From an uncultured Microbulbifer sp. (GTDB lineage Bacteria > Pseudomonadota > Gammaproteobacteria > Pseudomonadales > Cellvibrionaceae): a stretch of 64,000 nucleotides of DNA. Position 1 is the first letter of the stretch, and every line of letters starts with the position of its first letter. The position numbers were made by a program, and so were the translations under genes. The notes under the pieces were generated by a model. The model had not been told where the DNA came from and searched no databases. It saw only the letters and a program-made list of their open reading frames with translations. The stretch lies in NCBI RefSeq assembly GCF_947489355.1, contig NZ_CANLDD010000003.1, forward strand, positions 101,262 through 165,261, in the 5' to 3' direction. Shown in pieces: positions 35,401-44,400 of this stretch.

Positions 35401-38400
35401 GGTATTGATTGCGAGCGGGAGCGAGAGCCTCGAGTTTACAGTGCCTCAAAGTGCTGAAAGCCTAACCGTGAAAGCGGCTATCGATGACGGTCTGGGTAAT
35501 TCCACCGCTGTTGAGCAAAAGGCTGTAGTTGTAACCCCCGCACAATTTAGTTTGGGTGGTGTTGACCAGAGCTTTGATCTGTTCTTAAACGGAGTGGGTC
35601 GTAGCTACTACACGCGCAATCATCAGCTCTTTGATCAGAGTGGCGCACTGGTGAAGCAGTTTGATGCCAAAGTGACGGCCATTAGCTTTATCGATGATCG
35701 TATACTGGTTGCCCTCGACAATATCGGTGTGATGTTTGTTGATCCGGAGCAAAACTTTATTCGACTCGGCGATCACGCTATTACTGGGCACATTGATCAC
35801 TTGGCTTACTTTGCCGATCAACTGATCGCAGTGCAGGGCAATCGTGTGACACTCTTTGAAGTCACAGGCAATGCACTGGAAGCTATAACCGATACGGTGG
35901 TTTCCGGGGATATTGTGGATGTGGTTAATCGCGATGGTCACTGGTATGTGTTGAGTGATGCTGAGCTGGTTTCCTTTACCAGCAGTCTCAGCACCCATAA
36001 AACCTGGCTGCGCAATCATTCCCTCAGTGCTATGGCTGTTACACCCCAGGGTATTTATATCGCCGAGCAAGCCGGACAATTGTGGCTGGTGAACGATGGG
36101 AATATTGAAAAAGTTGGTGAGCTGGAAGCAAGTGCTTTACCTGTCGATCGCCTTTTGGGGCTGCCGAATCAGTTATTGGCGCTTTCAACGGCGGATCAGT
36201 CCATCCAGTGGATTGATAATACCAAACCGCAACAGGCCTATGTCTTAGGTAAAACCCACCATGCACTGGGCTCTCAGTTGCAACACAGCGTGCTGCATGC
36301 AGGACAATTGCGCCTTGCGGAAGCTGATGATTTGTTGCTCTCGACGGCGACTAAGCCTGCTTACAGTTATTATGCGCCGACCTTAAAAGGTGGTCGTGTA
36401 GTAGATGTCGGTATCTACAAAGGTATGTTTAGTGCTGGTGCTGAAGATTATGGATTAATCTGGGGAGCTGAACTCAACAATAGTACGGTTGAGTCTGTTT
36501 ATCCGTCGCCCTATGTGGCTAACACCACAAAAACACAGTGGTATAACGGAAAGCTTTACGCGTTGCAGGCTTCGCAAAAACGTATTATCGAAGTGCAGCC
36601 TGAGATTGATCAATCCGCTCGTTTGGTACAGCCCAAAACGCTGTTTAGCGGTGCTGAATTCGATCAATTTATTGTGGCGCAAGATATTATTGTCGCTTCC
36701 AGCGGTGAGTCTATTTTCTGGCGCGCCCTGGACAGTGGTTCTTCTCAATCAATGGCGGTGGGTGAAGGGGATACCGTTACTGCGCTTGCCCTGATTAATG
36801 ACAATTTATTTGTTGCCACCAGTGGTGGGCGTTTGCTGCAGTTAGCTGGGTTTAACCAGACAGTCAACGCTGTTGATCTTGAGCCGGAGACTCGTTTGAG
36901 CACCGCTTCAGAATTGCGTTTACTGGCGGCTAATGAAGATTATCTTGTCTATGCGGTAGCCAGTGAGCTTTATCGCTATGATCTGGGTCGCAATCAGACC
37001 GTGCAGTTGAGTGCGCCTGCCGCCATTCAGGCCCTGGCAGTGGAAGGTGATCGAGTCTTTATTTCCCATGGTGTAACTGTGGCAGAAGTTTCTCTGTCAC
37101 AGTGGCAATCAATCACTACCATTGCGACTCTACCATTCAATATCACCGCGATGGCGGTGAACAATCAACAGATGATTGTGGGCATGGAGCGTAATGGTTA
37201 TCAGTTGTTGCAACTCGATAATCGTTATCCGTGGAGTTCTCCGGCGGTGGTAACCCCACAACACAATGGTGTATTTGAGCCAGGGGATAAATTAAATATT
37301 GCCCTTGCTGATACCCGAGGTGTCAGTGCAGTTGCCTTTACCATTAATGGGGAATTGGTAGCGGAAGTTAATGAAGCACCATTTAATGCCAATATTCTGG
37401 TTCCGGCCAACCTGCCTAATGGTAATGCCTTCGAATTGCTAGCGCAGATTGAGACTTATTCCGGACAGATAGTAAGTTCGGCGGTACGTACTTTGTGGCT
37501 GCAGGGAACCGATATTCCTGTTAACAGTTTCTTCGCTGAAATCGAAGCCGATGAAATCTCCTTTGTACCCAAGCCTCTGACTATCCGCGCCCATGTGCGG
37601 GGCAGTGACCACCCGGTGCAGCAAGTGGAGTTTTATCAGTCTTCCAACTACGACCCGCAGTCACCGGAGACTGCGCAGTTTGAGTTGATCGGCAAGCACT
37701 ACGGCCCAGACTATGTCATCTACAAGAACTATCAGGCAGAAGACTCTGGATTGCATTTAAAAATTCGTGCTGTTGATGTGTTCGGCAATAAAACAGAATC
37801 CAACGTGGTGGAAATGAAACGCTTCGTGGATGAATTGCCGCCGAGTGTCTCTATGGATATCGAAGGCGAGTGGCTGGCCGAGAATATTGTGCCACCCGCA
37901 CGACCTGTCACTGTGCGCTTGAGTGTTGCTGATTCAGGTAGTGGAATCGACTTCGTCACACTTACACGCGATGGTTATGTTGTTGCTGCGCAGTTCGAAG
38001 CCGGAGAGCTGGTTTATACCGAAGCTTCTCCTGCGCTGAACACAACCTATGTGTTTGAAGCAGTGGCTACAGATAATGTGGGTCGAACAGAGGTTGTGCA
38101 GAAATCCATTTCCACAACCCTGGATACGAAACCAGTAATGGATAATCTGGTCACGCCCACACAACTCGTTGAACGAGCTGATCTCGATCTTACTGTGGCC
38201 GCCAACGATGACCTGGGAATATCAGCCGTTGAAGTTGAGTTGGAAGGTTCCTTCAAACGCTTTGAGTTTGACGGAGTCACCGCTATCAATGAGCAATTGA
38301 CGGTATCCACACAATCGGCTGTGACACGATTGAGCCAATCTTTGGCAACCGATGTAAAAGTGACGTTGGTAGACAGCTTTGATCAGCGCACGACTATCAC

Positions 38401-41400
38401 CCGTCCAATTACGCTGTTACCTGATACAGCCCCGGTATTGGACGGCCTCAACGTTGTTGTTGCGGATAACTCTTTCTACGGCGATTTGTTAAAGCTGTCT
38501 CTCAACAGATTAGAGACAGTGGATGATCGTGGTTTGTACGGACTGCAGGTTGACCTGATGGTTCGTGGCAACGGTGGTGATCAATGGCAAAATCTGTGCA
38601 GAGAAGGCTTCAACCAACAGTGCCCGACGCAACTTAACCATGTGGTTGAAGTACCTAGTCTGGCTCTGCCGAACGATATTTTGTTCCTCAAACTTCGTGT
38701 TACCGATGCGATGGGACAAAGTGCTGAAGGTGAATTAATCTCTGTTGTGCTGACACAGCAACCGAACCTACTGGTGTTTGATAATTCGGGTACAACCCAT
38801 ATCAACCCCAGTGTGTTCAGTCTGCAAGAGGGAGCCACTCACCAGGTGCGTGTTGAAGACGCGGCAGGCAGACCTGTAAGCGGGCAATCAGTGGTGTGGA
38901 CAATTAACACCACCGACGGTGAGTCTATTACTGCGGATACTGTGATTACAGATGCACAGGGCCTTGCACCTTTCTCCTGGTATGGTTTCACCAAGTCCGG
39001 GCAGGTTGAATTGCAGGCAAGCCTGCAGGATCACACTTATATCAGTGCTGCCCGCCAATGGGTGGAAGTTCTGGCTGCCGATGCCCACTACCTGGATGTG
39101 GATTATCTGCCGCCGGTTCAGGCATCTGACCTATTTGATATCAGGCTTACTGCGCGAGATACCTACGGCAATATCGTTGCCCACGACAATGAGCGTCAAG
39201 TGCGTGTACACCTCCCGGGAGATGGTTTCCACTTTGCCATTGCTGAAGGTGTTACGGTGGAAAGCTGGCTCGATAGTGATAACAACTTCCTCGGCGAACA
39301 GGCCACGGTAACGCTTTATCACGGTCGATCTACGCTGGAAGTGAGCGCCGGTATTAGCGCTGGAACTTACCCGGCTCAATTGAGCTACCCCCAAGACGAT
39401 CGCATTGCACTGACCAGTCGTTACGATCACGACGCCAATGAGGCCAGCGATCCCGTGGTGATCAACAGTGTGCCTGTCATCGTGATTAACGGTGAAGCAA
39501 CTGCGTGGAGATTCGTACAGGTCGGTGTGGAAGATATCTACAACGGTTATATGGATAAGCTTGAGCAGGGCGAAAAAGCGATTGTGCGCTTGGAACTGGT
39601 GGATAGTTACGGTAACCGTGTGCCCACACTGGATGTTAATAACACGACCGTAGCAGCCAGCTACAAAGTTGCTGTAACAGTTGATGGTTCAGCAGCCTTT
39701 GCCAACAGCACCCAGAGTATGGAGTTGGATGTCGTTAATGGTGTGGCTGAATTCACCTTGAGTGATGCTATCGCTGAAACGGTTACCCTGACTATGGGCG
39801 CTATTACACCGGCGGACACTCAACCGGCGGCAGCCTTCGCTGTGGAAACCTATGATGTGGTCTTCGCCAGAACACCGCCGCATATTGTTGCCAGTGAGTT
39901 TGAGAAGGTGCACGAGTCCCTCGATATTCCTCTGGTGATGAGCCTGAGCGAAGAGATGGAGGCAACCAACCGCAGCAAGTTTGCGTTGACCTTACTCGAC
40001 GCACAAACCCGTGCGGTAGTCAGTGGGCAGGCATTGCTGGAGGAGCCGGGCCGTATTGTGTTCTACGCGCAAGGCCCGCTGAGCTTTAACCACTGCTATA
40101 TCATCGACTCTAATGACTCAAACCTTGAGCGTATCGATGACGGCGCAGTGTTGTTGCCGCGTGAAGAAATCATTTGTACACCGCATATCGCTATGGATGA
40201 GTTCGATCAGAGCTATGCCATGGAAGACAGTCTGGTGGAACTCAACCTGTTGCCGTCAAGCAGCGAGTTTGACTACCAGCAGATTACCGACGGCTTTGTA
40301 CAAATTGATGATGATACCTTTGTACTGGATTACCTGAAGCCCTCGATGGTTATGCCTCACCATTCCGATACGGGGCTTGATGATGGCACTTACGTCCTGA
40401 TCCAACTGGGTGGTACTTTGCCTGAAGGCGACCTGAAAGTTGCCAATACACGCGCTATTCAAGTGTTGCAGTACGGCAAAGACTACGACCAGGATGGTAT
40501 TGCCAACGAGATCGAAGCTGGTATCAATGGTCTCGACCCACTGTTGAGCGATTCGGATAACGATGGCACACCGGACGGAGCAGAAGATTACGATAGAGAC
40601 GGCTTAGACAATGCGACTGAAGCAAGCCTTGGTACTGACCTTGAGCTTAAAGACAGCGACGGTGATGGTATCGAAGATGGTCAGGAAGTCAGCGACGGCA
40701 CTGATCCCACTCTGTGGGACAGTGACGGCGATGGCATATCTGACCTAGCGGAAAAGAACGCAGGCAGTGACCCCAATGACAGTACATCCCGGGCTCTCAA
40801 TGCCGATGATATTTCCGGGCTGCGCTTTGCCAGCAGTGAACTGCGCATTGACCTGAATGCACCAGTGTCTGCACCACAGTATCAACTGGAGGCCACTTTC
40901 TATATTGGTGGTGAGCTGAAAAGTGTTGATATTACGGATGTAGCCTTGTTCGGTATTGACTTGAGTATCGCCGATGAAATGGTTGCAGTTGTCAATAGTG
41001 GTGTTGTGAGCCCAGTCAGTGTGGGTAATACCCAAATGACTGCGACCTTCGGCTCTCGCTCTGCATCAATAGATATCCTTGTCTACAACGTAGTGGATAT
41101 GGGCGATATCGTTTGGGAGAACGAAACCGTTAATCTCACCACGGCGATCATTGCCGACAGCATCACCATCCTCGGCAATGTGACTGTCGACAGTACCTTT
41201 GATATTTATGTTGATGGCAATGTCTCCATTCAGGGCACTAACAATACGCTGGAGGCCAATGAGCTTGCGATCACGGGTGACCTGAGTATTGCCGGTGCGC
41301 CAGAGGACAGCGATACCGATTTTAATCTCTCGCTCGGATTGCAAGAGCCACTGATGGTGGGAGGTAATATCGATCTCACTCAGGCGACGCTCACTGTGCC

Positions 41401-44400
41401 CAATACGGATACCAATCCGGCCAGCGACAGAGAAGACTATCCGCTGTTGTTAGAGGTTCTAGGAGAAATCAATGTCGATGCTGATTCTCTGATCAATCTC
41501 ACTGGCAAGGGGTGGGATGGCTACAAGTCCGGTCGCGGTTCCTACGGTTGTTACGGTGGTATGAGCTCCATACGTCTGGCCTCCATGATCAGCGACAGTG
41601 ACGATAAAGGTCATGATTGTATTCAGGGTTCTTACTCTGATGTGAATCTTCCTGGAATTGGTTACGACCAGGGTGACGGTGGTGGCTTTATCAGCATCAA
41701 TGCTGCAACCCTGAACCTTGCCGGTCGTATTGAAGCCAATGGTCGCACCTTCAATGACTATCGCGATCAACCAGGCTCCGGTGGTGGTATCCGCATTGAA
41801 GTGGCAACACTGAGCGGCACAGGAACACTGTCGGTACAAGGCGGTGTTAATACCTACTCCGATATCAACAAGCATCACAGTGGTGCCGGTGGTCGTATCG
41901 CCATCTTCAGTGCCAACACCGCAAGTTTTGTCAGCGATGTGAGCCAGTGGGCAACAAGAGCTCAACTTGGCAGTGGGGCTGAAGGTCATATTGCCGGTGC
42001 GGGAACCCTTTATATCGCCAGCGATGCCAACCCGGATACTCACGGGGTATTGATTACCGATAACGGTGGTCGCGAAGTGATTCTGCCCTCTACGCCCATG
42101 AATGCTATCGGTGAACACGAGATTGACCAGGTCACGATTGATACCGATAAACCTGTGGAATTTGTGGATACCCAGGCAATCAATCATTGGGTAATCAAGC
42201 TGAAAAATACCACTATCGAATTTTCCGGATTTGAAGGGCGTTGGATCAGCCTGGAGCCGGAAAACGATAGTGCGACGCTGTACAAAATTGTCGAGCACAC
42301 TTCCAAATCCATTACCGTGGCTACCAGTACCCACTTGTCACGCTGGTTTGCCAACCGGGCGCTGGATCAGCGTCGCCTGGTGGGTGTACACAGTTTTGAC
42401 AGTGTGCGGGTAACCGGCGGTGCGCACCTGGATTTTGCCGACGATAAGATTCGCGTTAACAATTTGGCTGATGCGTTTGTCGATGAAATCAGTGCAATTA
42501 CTTTATCGCCACGCTCTTTAGGGATTGTTGCTGCGTTTAATAATGTCAACGATCAAAATCATCGCGGCAGTGTGTTGCTGAATGATGCTGGAGCCCAGTA
42601 TCTCTCAGGCATAAACCTGATAATCGACGGGGATCTCACAGTTAATGGCGATACGCAGTTGGTCTTGAGTGCCTACGAGAGTGTTACGGTCAACGGTAAT
42701 GTAAGCGTTGGTAGCGGTGCTTCACTGAATACAGCCGTTCGTGGTCCTTGGCAAATCAATGGTGATCTCATCATTGCCAACGGTGCAGTACTCAGTGCAG
42801 AACCCGCCGATCAAAACAGTTCCCACCGTTATGTGTTTGGGTTGGACTTGACAGTCTCCGGTAAAGTCACTGTTGAGACTGGCGGTTTGATTGATCTCGA
42901 AGGTAAAGGTGCCCCTGCGTCCTTTAACTTCCAGATGTCTGGTTCTGCTAATCGCTACAGTCACGGCGGTGTGAATAACGCTGGCACCGATACGGGTTAC
43001 GGACGTTTTGAACGAGCAACACAGCCTGGCAGCGGTGGTGAAGGCAGTGCCTCGAGTGCGACTCTGGAAAGCGCCGGTGGTGGCCTGCTCACTTTGAGTG
43101 CGGCGGAGATGACCTTAAATGGTGTGATCAACGCTAATGGTAAAGCCTCAAGTTCGGCGAGCTATCTCGGCGGCGCTGGCGGCGGTGTGCACATTGATGT
43201 GCCGGTAATTTCCGGAACAGGTTCCATTGAGGCCAAGGGGGCAGGTTTCGATCTCAACTCCCTGTCCAATGAAATCTCCGGCGGTGGCCGTATCAGTATC
43301 TGGACCAATGATTCCACTGTGATTAATTGGCAGCAGCCGGGTAGTGGAATTTTTGTCTCCACTACCAGTGACTATGCCAACAATAGTGCAGTGGTTGCCG
43401 GTGCCGGTACGGTATTTATCAAAATACCGGCAGAAAGTTATGGACACTTGATTGTCGATAACGGAAGTACCCGCACTCCTAAACCCGGCACCTATGTCCG
43501 CTCTGTAGGTGAGGCAACTATTACCGCTGTCGATGCAGTCAATGGTGAAGACAATACGTGGAAAATCAGTGTTGATTCCTCCGATTGGAATACAGATTCC
43601 CACGATGACTTCTGGACCTTCTCCATTGCGGGAACCTATGTGACTCTTGATGCCGATGATGCAGATGCACCGGTGTATCGTATTCTGCGCGGTGAGTATC
43701 GCAGCCTTGTGATTGAATCCACCGATGATCTTTCTGCACTGAATTTAAGTGGCAAGCGCCTGTTAGGTGTGCGCCGCCTGGATCGCTTAAGTGTGGTTAA
43801 CGGAGCTTATGTGAGCTTTGGCGATGATCGACTGGAAATTCTCGATACCGCCAATTCGGTCCTGGACGAGTTAAGCGGTATTGACGCTTCGGTGCGTTCA
43901 ACGGCAACAGAACTTTGGTTACAGGCCAATCCTTATGTGTATACCTACAATGGGTTGACCTATGCCGGTGCTATTACTGTTCCTGAAAATGGCAGCGGGT
44001 CTCTATCGGTACAGGGCATCGATGTCGATGGCGATATCGCCATTGGCTCCAATGCCACCTACGAAATACTGGGTGAGCAGGCGCTGCACATTAACGGTGA
44101 TTTAACCTTAAGCCCGGCTTCAACACTGACGCTCATTGGTGAGAGCGTCGTTATCGCCGGTGATCTCACTGTGAGCGATGCCAGCCTGCGTCTCGGTATA
44201 AATACAACGATTGTTGTACAGGGTAATTTGTTGCTTGAAGGCAATGCCACCCTGACCACACCCACGGAGCCAAATCCGCTGTCTTCTTATCTGGAGGCTT
44301 ACCCACTTCGCATTACCGTTACGGGTACAGTTACTATTGGTGAGAATGCGGTAGTGAACCTGGCTGGGCTCGGCAACGACTCCAGTGGTTTCGATTACGG

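Noticed and set aside
41459..42334. 291-codon minus-strand open frame opposite the beta-helix modules
   Set aside because: Similar antisense frames occur opposite other modules; this reflects codon bias in the glycine-rich repeats rather than a gene.
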